Below are positions 11,679 through 20,640 of a stretch of DNA of 64,000 nt, one piece after another. Source of the stretch: Actinacidiphila fildesensis (GTDB lineage: Bacteria; Actinomycetota; Actinomycetes; Streptomycetales; Streptomycetaceae); assembly GCF_042652185.1 (NCBI RefSeq), contig NZ_JBHSIX010000005.1. The stretch is one strand, 5' to 3'. Position numbers and translations under genes: made by a program. Numbering within the stretch: position 1 is the stretch's first letter; each line of letters starts with the position of its first letter. The notes under the pieces were generated by a model. The model was not told the origin of the DNA. It searched no databases and was given only the letters and a program-made list of their open reading frames with translations.

Positions 11679-12545
11679 ATGCCCGAACTGCCGGAGGTCG
11701 AGTCCCTCACCCGCTTCCTGGCCGAACACGTCGTCGGCCGTTCCGTCGCGCGGGTGTACCCGCTCGCCGTCCACGCGCTCAAGACCTACGACCCACCGCC
11801 GGGCGCACTCGAAGGCCTCGTCTTCGGGAGCGTGACCCGGCACGGGAAGTTCCTCGACCTCCAGGCAGGGGACCTGCACCTGGTCATCCATCTCGCCCGC
11901 GCCGGCTGGGTGCGCTGGAACGACGCCCTGCCGGCGGAGCCGCCGCGCCCCGGCAAGGGACCGCTCGCCCTGCGGGTGCGACTCACCGAACCCGACGGCG
12001 CGGGTTTCGACGTCACCGAGGCCGGCACCAAGAAGCACCTCGCGGTCTACGTCGTACGGGATCCGCAGGACGTACCCGGTATCGCGCGGCTCGGGCCCGA
12101 CCCCCTCTCCGCGGCCTTCACCCCAGCGGTCTTCGCCGGGCTGCTGAAGGACGACCGCCGCCAGATCAAGGGGCTCCTCCGCGACCAGAGCACGATCGCC
12201 GGAATCGGCAACGCCTACTCCGACGAGATCCTGCACACCGCCAAGCTGTCGCCGTTCAAACTCGCGGCCAACCTCTCCGAGGACGAGGTGGCCCGGATCT
12301 ACGCGGCGATCGGCTCGACCCTCGCCGACGCGATCGAGCGGTCCAGCGGGCTGGCCCTGCGGGATCTCAAGAGCGAGAAGAAGAGCGGGCTCCGGGTCCA
12401 TGGACGGAAGGGCGAACCCTGCCCGGTCTGCGGCGACACCATCCGCGAGGTGTCCTTCAGCGATTCCGCGCTGCAGTACTGCCCCACCTGCCAGACCGGC
12501 GGCAAACCCCTCGCGGACCGGCGGATGTCCCGGCTGCTGAAATAG
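11679..12545 (+). CDS. Fpg/Nei family DNA glycosylase
   Basis: Base-excision-repair enzyme of 288 residues that removes damaged bases and cuts at abasic sites. It begins MPELPEVESL; after Met removal, Pro1 is the catalytic amine and the next Glu assists. The helix-two-turn-helix domain carries LLRDQSTIAGIGNAYSDEIL. A C-terminal zinc finger (CPVCG, 16 residues, then CPTC) is intact. The ATG at 11679 has GAGGAC just upstream. Whether the substrate is closer to MutM or to Nei cannot be settled; the streptomycete homologue is often annotated only as family member. Confidence 0.93.
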   Translation: MPELPEVESLTRFLAEHVVGRSVARVYPLAVHALKTYDPPPGALEGLVFGSVTRHGKFLDLQAGDLHLVIHLARAGWVRWNDALPAEPPRPGKGPLALRVRLTEPDGAGFDVTEAGTKKHLAVYVVRDPQDVPGIARLGPDPLSAAFTPAVFAGLLKDDRRQIKGLLRDQSTIAGIGNAYSDEILHTAKLSPFKLAANLSEDEVARIYAAIGSTLADAIERSSGLALRDLKSEKKSGLRVHGRKGEPCPVCGDTIREVSFSDSALQYCPTCQTGGKPLADRRMSRLLK

Positions 12546-12581
12546 CGGCCGCAGGGAACGCCGCTGAGGCACGGATGGTGG

Positions 12582-13793
12582 TCAGCCCACCGGCCAGCCG
12601 GCCAGCGCCGCCGCCACGCCGAGCGCTCCTGCTCCCAGCAGGGCGCTGACCACTCCACGCCGGGCAGCCAGCAGCCAGAGGGCTGCTGCCGCCAGCACGG
12701 CGTACTGCCAGCCGTTCCACAGGGCCAGGGAGAGCGGGATCGCGGAGCCGGCGATGGCCCCGATCACAGCGGGGCCGGCGCCGGTGAAGAACGCCTGCAC
12801 CCGCTCGCTGGAGCGCAGGCCGTCGAAATGCCGCCCGCCGAGGATCACGAACAGGAACGACGGGGCGAACGCCACCGAGGCGGCCAGCAGACCACCCCAC
12901 ACTCCACCGGCCGCGTACCCGACCACGGCGACGGTCTGCACGACCGGGCCCGGGGTGATCTGGCCGAGGGCGACGGCGTTGAGGAACTGGCTGTCGGTCA
13001 TCCAGTGGTAGTGGTCGACGGCGTCCGCCTGCATCAGCGGAATGATGACGAACCCTCCGCCGTACGACAGAGCTCCCACCTTGAGCGCCACCCAGGCCAG
13101 CGCCACCATTCCCCCGCCGAGCACCGGAGCAGCAGCCACTACCGGCCACGACGCGACGCGTCGGCCGAAGCGCCGGTCACCTCGCCGACCGTCTTGCCGG
13201 CCGCGGGCGCGTATCGCGACCTCCAGCAGTCCCGCCGCGAGCAGGACCAGCACGAGCCATGGCCCCGTCAGAGCGGCAGCGGCCGTGCCCGCCAGCGCGT
13301 ACCCGAGCCAGCGGGCACGGGCGGAACGTGCCTTCCCCGCACGCTTCCAGCTGCCGGGAGCCAACGACCAGGCCGCGTGCACGGCAACGGCGGCGACGGC
13401 GGATCCGGCCCCGGCGGCCGCCCCGAGCACCCACAGCGGCGGGTTCCCGGACAGGAACAGCGCGGCAAGGGCCAGGATCAGCGCGAGGCCCGGCAGGATG
13501 AAACTCAGACCGCCGACCAGCGCGCCGGGCAGACCGCGCAGGCGCCAGGCGGTGAGGATCGCCAGCTGCGTGGAGGCAGGGCCCGGCAACAGGTTCGTCG
13601 CGGTGATGGAATCCTCGAACTCCTCCGCCGGGATCCAGTTGCGGCGCTCCACACACAACTGCCGCAGGAGAGAGATGTGGGTCGGTGGTCCGCCGAAGCC
13701 GATACAGCCGATCCGACCCCACTCCCGCCCGATCGTGACCAGCCCCACCCGGCCCGTACCCGTGCTCCGGTCCACGCTCCGGTCCGCCCTCAC
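12582..13793 (-). CDS. chrA: Chromate transporter
   Basis: CHR-family membrane transporter of 403 residues in the long, two-domain form, expected to expel chromate. Each half carries a version of the family motif: GCIGFGGPPTHISLL near residue 30 and ALSYGGGFVIIPLMQ in the second half. PGP motifs occur in both halves (NLLPGPAS and GQITPGPV). The start is GTG 13793 with only a weak ribosome site. It stands alone and converges with the glycosylase gene. Confidence 0.92.
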   Translation of the reverse strand: MRADRSVDRSTGTGRVGLVTIGREWGRIGCIGFGGPPTHISLLRQLCVERRNWIPAEEFEDSITATNLLPGPASTQLAILTAWRLRGLPGALVGGLSFILPGLALILALAALFLSGNPPLWVLGAAAGAGSAVAAVAVHAAWSLAPGSWKRAGKARSARARWLGYALAGTAAAALTGPWLVLVLLAAGLLEVAIRARGRQDGRRGDRRFGRRVASWPVVAAAPVLGGGMVALAWVALKVGALSYGGGFVIIPLMQADAVDHYHWMTDSQFLNAVALGQITPGPVVQTVAVVGYAAGGVWGGLLAASVAFAPSFLFVILGGRHFDGLRSSERVQAFFTGAGPAVIGAIAGSAIPLSLALWNGWQYAVLAAAALWLLAARRGVVSALLGAGALGVAAALAGWPVG

Positions 13794-14097
13794 TCGTCGC
13801 TCGTTCCTTACGTCATCGGCTCGTACGGCGCCGTGACCCTATAGGACCCCGGTGACGTCGAGGTGCCGCACTTCCGTGCTGGGTCGGACCGGCGACGGGC
13901 AGGACGCGGCGAGCCGTATGGATTTCGTTAAGACTGGTGAGCGACAACCAGTGGCACTCGGGTCGGCCCGATGACCTCCGGAAGACGTATTCCCCTGCTC
14001 TGTACGGTAGTTGGCGGCACATCCCATCGGATCACGGGCTCTGCGGCGCCCTGTCCGCCGCCATCCGGACCGCCGGACGGCCCTTACGCTCCCCCGC
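13794..14097. other. Divergent intergenic region, chrA / KimA-like gene
   Basis: No coding frame is convincing. It holds an ACTGGT-ACCAGT inverted repeat (13932-13952, 9-base gap) and, next to the downstream start, a TACGCT -10 element. It must contain promoters for both flanking genes. Confidence 0.5.
14085..14090 (+). promoter_or_regulatory. -10 element of a leaderless promoter
   Basis: TACGCT ends seven bases before the GTG at 14098. No ribosome site lies between them, so transcription probably starts at the initiation codon itself. Confidence 0.5.
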
Positions 14098-16182
14098 GTG
14101 GCGAGAATCGTGGATGGAATCAAGCGGGTAGTCATCGGGCGGGCGTTGCCGAGCGAGGGGTTGCAGGAGACGCTGCTGCCGAAGCGGCTGGCGCTGCCGA
14201 TCTTCGCGTCGGACCCGCTGTCGTCGGTCGCGTACGCCACGCAGGAGATCCTGCTGGTCCTCACCCTCGGTGGGCTGGCCTTTCTCCATCTGACGACCTG
14301 GGTGGCGATAGCCGTGGTCGGCCTGATGGCCGTCGTGGTGCTCTCCTACCGGCAGGTCGTGCACGCGTACCCGTCGGGCGGCGGATCGTACGAGGTGGTC
14401 GCCACCAACCTCGGCCCCTCCGCGGGGCTGGTCGTCGCCGCGTCATTGCTCGTCGACTACGTGATGACCGTCGCGGTGTCCGTCGCCTCCGGCGTCGACA
14501 ACATCATCTCCGCGGTGCCCTCGCTCAACGACTACCGCACCGCCATGGCCGTGGGGTTCGTGGCTCTGCTGGCGGCCGTGAACCTGCGCGGCGTGCGCGA
14601 GTCCGGCCGGGCGTTCGCGGCGCCCACGTACCTGTTCGTCGCGGGCGTGCTGATCATGTGTGCCACCGGGCTGTTCCGCTGGCTGGTCGGCGACGCCCCG
14701 GTGGCGGAGTCCGCCGCCTACGGCGTCACCGCGGCCCCCGGTAACAGCAATCTGACCGGTCTGGCACTGCTGATGCTGGGGCTGCGGGCGTTCTCCAGCG
14801 GTTGTACCGCACTGACCGGTGTCGAGGCGATCTCGAACGGCGTGCCCGCGTTCCGCAAGCCCAAGTCCCGCAACGCGGCCTCCACCATGACCGCGATGGG
14901 CCTGATCGCCGTCGTGATGTTCTCCGGCATCACCGCCCTCGCGATGATCGCGAAGGTGCACATCACCGAGGACACCTGCCGTCTCACGGGCTTCGCCGGG
15001 GACTGCGCTACCACCCCGCAGCGCACCGTCATCGCCCAGCTGGCCGCCGCGATCTTCGGCGGCGATCACAGCTTCGGCTTCTTCTTCATCCAGGCCGCCA
15101 CCGCCCTGGTGCTGGTGCTGGCCGCCAACACCGCCTTCAACGGTTTCCCGCTGCTCTCGTCGATCCTGGCGCAGCACCGCTACCTGCCCCGTCAGCTGCA
15201 CACCCGCGGTGACCGGCTCGCGTTCTCCAACGGCATCGTCGCGCTGGCCGTCGTCGCCGGTGGCCTCCTCTGGGTGTTCGACGCGTCGGTCACCAACCTC
15301 ATCCACCTGTACATCCTGGGCGTCTTCACCTCCTTCACGCTGTCGCAGACCGGGATGGTCCGGCACTGGAACCGTGCCCTGCGCGACGAGACCGACCCCG
15401 CGCAGCGGCGCCGGCACCAGACCGCCCGGCTGATCAACGGGCTCGGGGCGTTCGTCACGGGTCTGGTGCTGGTCATCGTGCTGCTGACGAAGTTCATGCA
15501 GGGCGCGTACCTGGCCGTGATCGCCGCGGTGGCGTTGTGGCTGATGATGCGCGGCATCCGGCGGCACTACGACAGAACCGCCGCCGAGCTGGCGGTCACC
15601 GACCCGACGGACGAGACGGTGCTGCCCGCGCGCGTGCATGCCGTCGTGCTGGTCTCGAAGGTCCACAAACCGACGCTGCGGGCCCTCGCCTACGCCCGCG
15701 CCTGCCGCCCCGACACTCTCGAAGCGCTCACCGTCTCGGTCGACCGCGACGAGGCCAAGGTCCTCCAGGACCAGTGGGACGCATTCGGGATCGAGGTGCC
15801 GCTGAAGACGTTGGCGTCGCCGTACCGGGAAGTGACCCGCCCGGTCGTGGAGTACGTACGGTCGCTCAACCGCACCAGCCCCCGCGATGTGATCAGTGTC
15901 TTCATCCCCGAGTACGTCGTCGGGCACTGGTGGGAGAACCTGCTGCACAACCAGTCCGCGCTGTGGCTCAAGAGCCGGCTGCTGTTCACCCCTGGAGTCA
16001 TGGTCATCAGCGTGCCCTGGCAGCTGAGCTCGTCCGAACACCGGCCGCAGCGCCCGACCCGCCGCGCCCCCGGCTCCGTCCGCCGCGGCGAACCCGCCCT
16101 CACTCCCTGGGCGAACCACCCCGACCCCGCCGACGACCCCGCCGCCGAACCCGACCGGGCCCCGCACGTCGACACCCACTGA
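14098..16182 (+). CDS. KimA/YdaO-like APC potassium permease
   Basis: Integral membrane permease of 694 residues from GTG 14098. Segments FASDPLSSVAYATQEILLVL, LSYRQVVHAYPSGGGSYEVV, FSSGCTALTGVEAISNGVPA and SFTLSQTGMVRHW match the Bacillus KimA (YdaO) K+ importer. The C-terminal soluble domain contains HAVVLVSKVHKPTLRAL and a HNQSALWLKSRLL segment, also KimA-like. Such proteins import K+ driven by protons and are inhibited by c-di-AMP in Firmicutes. Its closeness to the kdp operon supports a role in K+ uptake. The tail after about residue 655 is Pro/Arg-rich and specific to this protein. A leaderless promoter precedes it. Confidence 0.85.
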   Translation: MARIVDGIKRVVIGRALPSEGLQETLLPKRLALPIFASDPLSSVAYATQEILLVLTLGGLAFLHLTTWVAIAVVGLMAVVVLSYRQVVHAYPSGGGSYEVVATNLGPSAGLVVAASLLVDYVMTVAVSVASGVDNIISAVPSLNDYRTAMAVGFVALLAAVNLRGVRESGRAFAAPTYLFVAGVLIMCATGLFRWLVGDAPVAESAAYGVTAAPGNSNLTGLALLMLGLRAFSSGCTALTGVEAISNGVPAFRKPKSRNAASTMTAMGLIAVVMFSGITALAMIAKVHITEDTCRLTGFAGDCATTPQRTVIAQLAAAIFGGDHSFGFFFIQAATALVLVLAANTAFNGFPLLSSILAQHRYLPRQLHTRGDRLAFSNGIVALAVVAGGLLWVFDASVTNLIHLYILGVFTSFTLSQTGMVRHWNRALRDETDPAQRRRHQTARLINGLGAFVTGLVLVIVLLTKFMQGAYLAVIAAVALWLMMRGIRRHYDRTAAELAVTDPTDETVLPARVHAVVLVSKVHKPTLRALAYARACRPDTLEALTVSVDRDEAKVLQDQWDAFGIEVPLKTLASPYREVTRPVVEYVRSLNRTSPRDVISVFIPEYVVGHWWENLLHNQSALWLKSRLLFTPGVMVISVPWQLSSSEHRPQRPTRRAPGSVRRGEPALTPWANHPDPADDPAAEPDRAPHVDTH

Positions 16183-16211
16183 CCGCCGGCCACGCGCCAC
16201 TTGACCATCAC

Positions 16212-16258
16212 GAGCTGCCCCGGGCCCACCGGATGGATCAACCGGCCCGGGGCAGCTC
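16212..16258. terminator. Perfect 15-bp hairpin terminator
   Basis: Arms GAGCTGCCCCGGGCC (16212-16226) and its complement (16244-16258) flank a 17-base loop, about 30 bp after the KimA-like stop codon. Confidence 0.8.
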
Positions 16259-16582
16259 CGTGTTCCGTCGTCTCCGCGGCTCTCCAGCCACCAGGTGTCC
16301 TGTCAGGAGACCGTCAGGGTTCCGTCGTTCCCCTTGAGCCGGGCCTCGCCGTCTCCTTGGATGGAGACGTGAACAGCTGCCTGCGCCATGACGACCGGCC
16401 ACCGCATACGGTGCCGCCGGCTGCGCCCTGTTCGCCTCCGGCGCGCTGACGCACTTCCCCCGTCACCGCCCATCGCTCGACGAGCCCGGTGGCGCGTTTC
16501 CCCGGCACCTCTGTGCCGTCCCGCTCTCCTGAGCCCTGTTCCGCAACCCGTAAACCCGCAATCCCGCATCCCGGAGTGGATC
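16259..16582. other. Intergenic stretch before SDR gene
   Basis: No convincing gene. On the minus strand a 28-codon frame (16303-16389, MAQAAVHVSIQGDGEARLKG...) ends cleanly but lacks a ribosome site. It may be a relic. Confidence 0.35.
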
Positions 16583-17407
16583 ATGTCTGCACCCTCCTCA
16601 CCCGCCCGCCGCACCGCGCTGGTCACCGGCGCCACCTCCGGTATCGGCTGGGAGACCGCCCGGCTGCTCGCCGAACAGGGCAGCACCGTCATCGTGCACG
16701 CGCCGGACCTCACCTCCGGGCAGCAGGCCGTCACCCGGCTGGTGGCCGCCGGCGTCGCGGCGTCCCAGCTGGACCTCGCGGTGGCGGACTTCTCCCGGCT
16801 GGAGGAGGTGCGGGCGATGGCCGCCAAGGTCGCCGACGCGCATCCCGTACTGGACGTGCTGGTGAACAACGCGGCGGTCGCCGCCCCCGAGCGCCACACG
16901 ATGACCCCCGACGGCAACGAGATCGCCTTCCAGGTCAACTTCCTCGCCGCGTTCCTCCTCACCCGCGAACTGACCGGGCCGCTGACCGCCCGGCCCGGCA
17001 GCCGCGTCGTCAATGTGTCGTCGTCCATGCACCGCACGGCGTCCATCGCCTGGAACGACCTGAACCGGTCCCGCCGTTACTCCCGGCTGGCCGCCTACGC
17101 CCAGTCCCAGCTCGCGCTGACGATCTTCGCCAGGGCGGGCGCGGGATCGGACGCCGGCTGCACCTCCGTCAGCGTGCACCCGGGCATCTGCGATACCGCC
17201 CTGCTGCCGCTGTACGCGCACGAGGGCGACTCGTCCGCCGAGGGCGCCGCCCGCGTGGTCCGGCTGTGCGACCCCGCGACCGATCTCGTACCCGGCGCCT
17301 ACTACGACCGCACCGCGATCTCGCCCGCCGCGCCCGTCGCGATGGAGGACCGCACCGTCCGCCGGCTGTGCAAGGTCGCCGACCAGTTGGTCGGCCGGAC
17401 CGGCTGA
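16583..17407 (+). CDS. Short-chain dehydrogenase/reductase, atypical active site
   Basis: NAD(P)-binding Rossmann protein of 274 residues starting at ATG 16583 behind GGAG. The cofactor motif TGATSGIG begins at about residue 15, VLVNNAAVA is near residue 95 and the serine segment is NVSSSMHR. The catalytic YxxxK motif reads YAQSQ, so the lysine that lowers the tyrosine pKa is replaced by Gln. It may be a non-catalytic or altered SDR. The substrate is unknown. The 25-codon ribosomal protein gene follows 29 bp later and may be cotranscribed. Confidence 0.88.
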   Translation: MSAPSSPARRTALVTGATSGIGWETARLLAEQGSTVIVHAPDLTSGQQAVTRLVAAGVAASQLDLAVADFSRLEEVRAMAAKVADAHPVLDVLVNNAAVAAPERHTMTPDGNEIAFQVNFLAAFLLTRELTGPLTARPGSRVVNVSSSMHRTASIAWNDLNRSRRYSRLAAYAQSQLALTIFARAGAGSDAGCTSVSVHPGICDTALLPLYAHEGDSSAEGAARVVRLCDPATDLVPGAYYDRTAISPAAPVAMEDRTVRRLCKVADQLVGRTG

Positions 17408-17436
17408 ACCACCGAGCCCCCGAACCGAGGCGGTAC

Positions 17437-17514
17437 ATGTCCAAGCGCGCCCGTAAGAAGCAAGCCCGCCGCAAGAGGAAGGCCCATCACGGCAGGAAGC
17501 CCAACGGCCTTTGA
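17437..17514 (+). CDS. bL37-like 25-residue ribosomal protein
   Basis: A very short, strongly basic protein begins MSKRARKKQARRKRKAHHGR and ends KPNGL. It resembles the actinobacterial 50S protein bL37 found in mycobacterial ribosomes, including the conserved HGxxPN ending. The ATG at 17437 has GAGG six bases upstream, and a strong hairpin terminator follows. It was called from the sequence because ordinary gene finders miss it. It may be a paralogue of a second copy elsewhere. Confidence 0.75.
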   Translation: MSKRARKKQARRKRKAHHGRKPNGL

Positions 17515-17519
17515 GACGA

Positions 17520-17556
17520 GGGCGGTGCGGTTCCCGTGGGGGGATCCGCACCGCCC
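17520..17556. terminator. Hairpin terminator after bL37-like gene
   Basis: Arms GGGCGGTGCGG (17520-17530) and CCGCACCGCCC (17546-17556) are perfectly complementary and start 5 bp after the stop codon. Confidence 0.78.
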
Positions 17557-17759
17557 TTCCCGACCCTCCTGCGCACCTGTCGGCGCGTAGGAGGGGCACG
17601 GACCACCAGCTCTCGCCCACCACCACGTACCGTCGAACGGAACCCCGAACCCCGTGATAGAGCTGTCCTGCCATGCCCTCCTGGCCTCCGGGCCCTGGGT
17701 GGACTGGTTCCCTGGCGGTTCCCCCGGCACCGGAGCTCTCGCTCTGCCGGAACGCGGCG

Positions 17760-17797
17760 GGTCTGCGGCCCGAGAGAGATGTCTCGGGCCGCAGACC
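17760..17797. terminator. Hairpin terminator of kdp operon
   Basis: A perfect 16-bp stem (GGTCTGCGGCCCGAGA and its complement) with a 6-base loop lies about 45 bp beyond the kdpC stop codon. It can also stop transcription coming from the plus strand. Confidence 0.75.
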
Positions 17798-17840
17798 TCC
17801 GGCCGCGCCGGCCTTGCCCGGCGTATCCGCTGTAACGCGA

Positions 17841-18506
17841 TCAATGCGCGATGAGCGCTTTGAGGGCGATGTTGAGCTTCAGGACGTTCACCCGCGGCTC
17901 ACCGATGAAGCCGAGGATCCGGCCGTCGGTGTTGTCCGCCACCAGCTTCTCGACCTGCTGGGCGTCGAGCTTGTTGAGCGCGGCGACCCGGTGGACCTGG
18001 AGCTCGGCGTACTCGGGCGAGATCTGCGGGTCGAGGCCGGAGCCGGAGGAGGTGACGGCGTCGGCCGGCACGTCCGAGGGCTTGACCTTGAAGTCCGCCG
18101 TGGAGTTGTCCTTGACGACGGCGGCCTTGGCCTCCGTCACCCACTTGATCAGGTCCGCGTTGTCGCCGGAGCGGTTGGTGGCCCCGGAGAGGATGAGCGA
18201 GTACTGGGTGTTGACGGAGTTGGTGCCCAGTCCGTTGGACGGCCGCGGCTGGAACCACTTCAGGTCGGGCGCGGGAGTCTCCTCGCCGTTCTTCAGCGGC
18301 AGGTTGTAGGTCTGTCCGATGAGGCTGGAACCGACGACCTTGCCGCCGTCCTTGATCTCCGAACCGTTGGCCTTGTTGTGGAACAGGCCCTGGGCTATGC
18401 CGGTGATCAGGAGCGGGTAGAGCACGCCGCAGACCAGAGTCAGGACGAGCAGCGCGCGCACCCCGGCTCCGAACAACCGCACGGTGTTTCCAAATGAGTT
18501 GTTCAC
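17841..18506 (-). CDS. kdpC: Potassium-transporting ATPase subunit C
   Basis: Assembly and affinity subunit of the KdpFABC K+ pump, 221 residues from GTG 18506. One N-terminal membrane helix (LLVLTLVCGVLYPLLITGIA) precedes an extracytoplasmic domain with the family segments WFQPRPS, SSGSGLDPQISPEYAELQVH and RVNVLKLNIAL. It starts four bases after the kdpB stop, as expected for a coupled last gene of the operon. A hairpin terminator follows. Confidence 0.95.
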   Translation of the reverse strand: MNNSFGNTVRLFGAGVRALLVLTLVCGVLYPLLITGIAQGLFHNKANGSEIKDGGKVVGSSLIGQTYNLPLKNGEETPAPDLKWFQPRPSNGLGTNSVNTQYSLILSGATNRSGDNADLIKWVTEAKAAVVKDNSTADFKVKPSDVPADAVTSSGSGLDPQISPEYAELQVHRVAALNKLDAQQVEKLVADNTDGRILGFIGEPRVNVLKLNIALKALIAH

Positions 18507-18510
18507 GACG

Positions 18511-20640
18511 TCACCCGATGCCAGGGATGAGGGAGATGAGCAGGTCAATGATCTTGATGCCGATGAACGGGGCGATCAGGCCGCCGAGTCCGTAGACGGC
18601 CAGGTTGCGGCGGAGCATCTTGTCGGCGCCCATCGGCTTGTACCGCACGCCCCGGAGGGCGAGGGGCACCAGCGCGATGATGATCAGCGCGTTGAAGATG
18701 ACCGCGGACAGGATCGCGGACTGCGGGCTGTGCAGGCCCATGATGTTGAGCTTGTCCAGGCCGGGGTAGGCGACCGCGAACATGGCGGGGATGATCGCGA
18801 AGTACTTCGCGACGTCGTTGGCGATGGAGAACGTCGTCAGCGCGCCACGGGTGATCAGCAACTGCTTGCCGATCTCCACGATCTCGATGAGCTTGGTGGG
18901 GTTGGAGTCCAGGTCCACCATGTTCCCGGCCTCCTTGGCGGCCGAGGTACCGGTGTTCATCGCCACGCCCACGTCCGCCTGCGCCAGCGCGGGAGCGTCA
19001 TTGGTGCCGTCACCGGTCATCGCGACGAGCTTGCCGCCCGCCTGCTCCCGCTTGATCAGCGCCATCTTGTCCTCAGGAGTCGCCTCCGCGAGGAAGTCGT
19101 CGACGCCGGCCTCCTCGGCGATCGCCTTGGCGGTCAGCGGGTTGTCACCGGTGATCATGATGGTCTTGATGCCCATCCGGCGCAGCTCGTCGAACCGCTC
19201 CCGCATGCCCTCCTTGACGACGTCCTTGAGGTGGATGACGCCCAGCACGCGGGCGCCCTCGGTGTCCTCGACAGCGACGAGCAGCGGCGTACCGCCGGCC
19301 TGGGAGATCGCGTCGGTGAGCGCCTGGGCGTCCTTGGCGACGACTCCGCCGCGCTCGTTGACCCAGGCGATGACCGAACCGGCCGCGCCCTTGCGGACCT
19401 TGCGGCCGTCCACGTCCACACCCGACATGCGGGTCTGGGCGGTGAACGCGACCCAGTCGGCGCCCTTCAGCTCACCCTGCTGCCGCTCGCGCAGCCCGTA
19501 CTTCTCCTTCGCCAGCACGACGATGGAGCGGCCTTCCGGCGTCTCGTCGGAGAGCGAGGAGAGCTGAGCGGCGTCGGCGAGCTCGGCGTCCGTGGTGCCC
19601 TGGACGGGTACGAACTCCGATGCCTGGCGGTTGCCGAGGGTGATGGTGCCGGTCTTGTCGAGCAGCAGCGTGGAGACGTCACCGGCGGCCTCGACGGCAC
19701 GGCCCGACATCGCCAGCACGTTGCGCTGCACCAGCCGGTCCATGCCCGCGATGCCGATCGCCGACAGCAGAGCGCCGATGGTGGTCGGGATGAGGCAGAC
19801 GAGGAGCGCGACCAGCACGATCATGGACTGCTTCTGGCCGGCGTAGATCGCGAACGGCTGGAGCGTGACGACCGCGAGCAGGAAGACGATCGTGAGCGAC
19901 GCCAGCAGGATGTTCAGCGCGATCTCGTTCGGCGTCTTCTGCCGGGAGGCACCTTCCACCAGGGCGATCATCCGGTCGATGAACGTCTCGCCCGGCTTCG
20001 TCGTGATCTTGATGACGACGCGGTCGGAGAGCACCTTCGTGCCACCGGTCACCGCGCAGCGGTCACCGCCGGACTCCCGGATGACCGGGGCCGATTCGCC
20101 GGTGATGGCCGACTCGTCGACGCTCGCGACGCCCTCGACGACGTCCCCGTCACCGGGGATGACGTCGCCGGCCTCGCAGACCACCAGGTCACCGATGCGC
20201 AGCTCGGCACCGGGAACGCTCTCCTCCACGCCGCCGTTGAGCCGCCGCGCGACGGTGTCGGTCTTGGCCTTGCGCAGGGTGTCGGCCTGCGCCTTGCCGC
20301 GGCCCTCGGCCACCGCCTCCGCCAGGTTGGCGAAGATCGTGGTGAGCCAGAGCCAGGCGGCGATGGCCCAGCCGAACCAGTCGCCCGGGTTGGTGAACGC
20401 GAAGATCGTGCTCAGCACGGAGCCGATCTCGACCACGAACATCACGGGGGACTTGACCATCACCCGCGGGTCGAGCTTGCGGACCGCGTCCGGGAAGGAC
20501 CTGATCAGTTGCTTGGGGTCGAACAGGCCCCCACCGACGCGTGCGCCGTCGGGCTGGTGACCGGTGGGCACATCATGGTGCGGGGCACGGGTCGGAGTGA
20601 CAGTGGACATCGAGTCCTCTTGCTTCAGACGAGTGGTCAT
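18511..20640 (-). CDS. kdpB: Potassium-transporting P-type ATPase subunit B
   Basis: Energising subunit of the Kdp K+ pump. The phosphorylated Asp lies in DKTGTIT, the TGES motif in ITGESAPV, and the nucleotide/hinge motif in MTGDGTNDAPALAQADVGVA. From the ATG at 20640 the protein has 709 residues, and this ATG overlaps the kdpA stop (ATGA). A second ATG at 20610 has a better GAGGA site and could be the true start, shortening the protein by 10 residues. Length and order match canonical KdpB. Confidence 0.96.
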   Translation of the reverse strand: MTTRLKQEDSMSTVTPTRAPHHDVPTGHQPDGARVGGGLFDPKQLIRSFPDAVRKLDPRVMVKSPVMFVVEIGSVLSTIFAFTNPGDWFGWAIAAWLWLTTIFANLAEAVAEGRGKAQADTLRKAKTDTVARRLNGGVEESVPGAELRIGDLVVCEAGDVIPGDGDVVEGVASVDESAITGESAPVIRESGGDRCAVTGGTKVLSDRVVIKITTKPGETFIDRMIALVEGASRQKTPNEIALNILLASLTIVFLLAVVTLQPFAIYAGQKQSMIVLVALLVCLIPTTIGALLSAIGIAGMDRLVQRNVLAMSGRAVEAAGDVSTLLLDKTGTITLGNRQASEFVPVQGTTDAELADAAQLSSLSDETPEGRSIVVLAKEKYGLRERQQGELKGADWVAFTAQTRMSGVDVDGRKVRKGAAGSVIAWVNERGGVVAKDAQALTDAISQAGGTPLLVAVEDTEGARVLGVIHLKDVVKEGMRERFDELRRMGIKTIMITGDNPLTAKAIAEEAGVDDFLAEATPEDKMALIKREQAGGKLVAMTGDGTNDAPALAQADVGVAMNTGTSAAKEAGNMVDLDSNPTKLIEIVEIGKQLLITRGALTTFSIANDVAKYFAIIPAMFAVAYPGLDKLNIMGLHSPQSAILSAVIFNALIIIALVPLALRGVRYKPMGADKMLRRNLAVYGLGGLIAPFIGIKIIDLLISLIPGIG

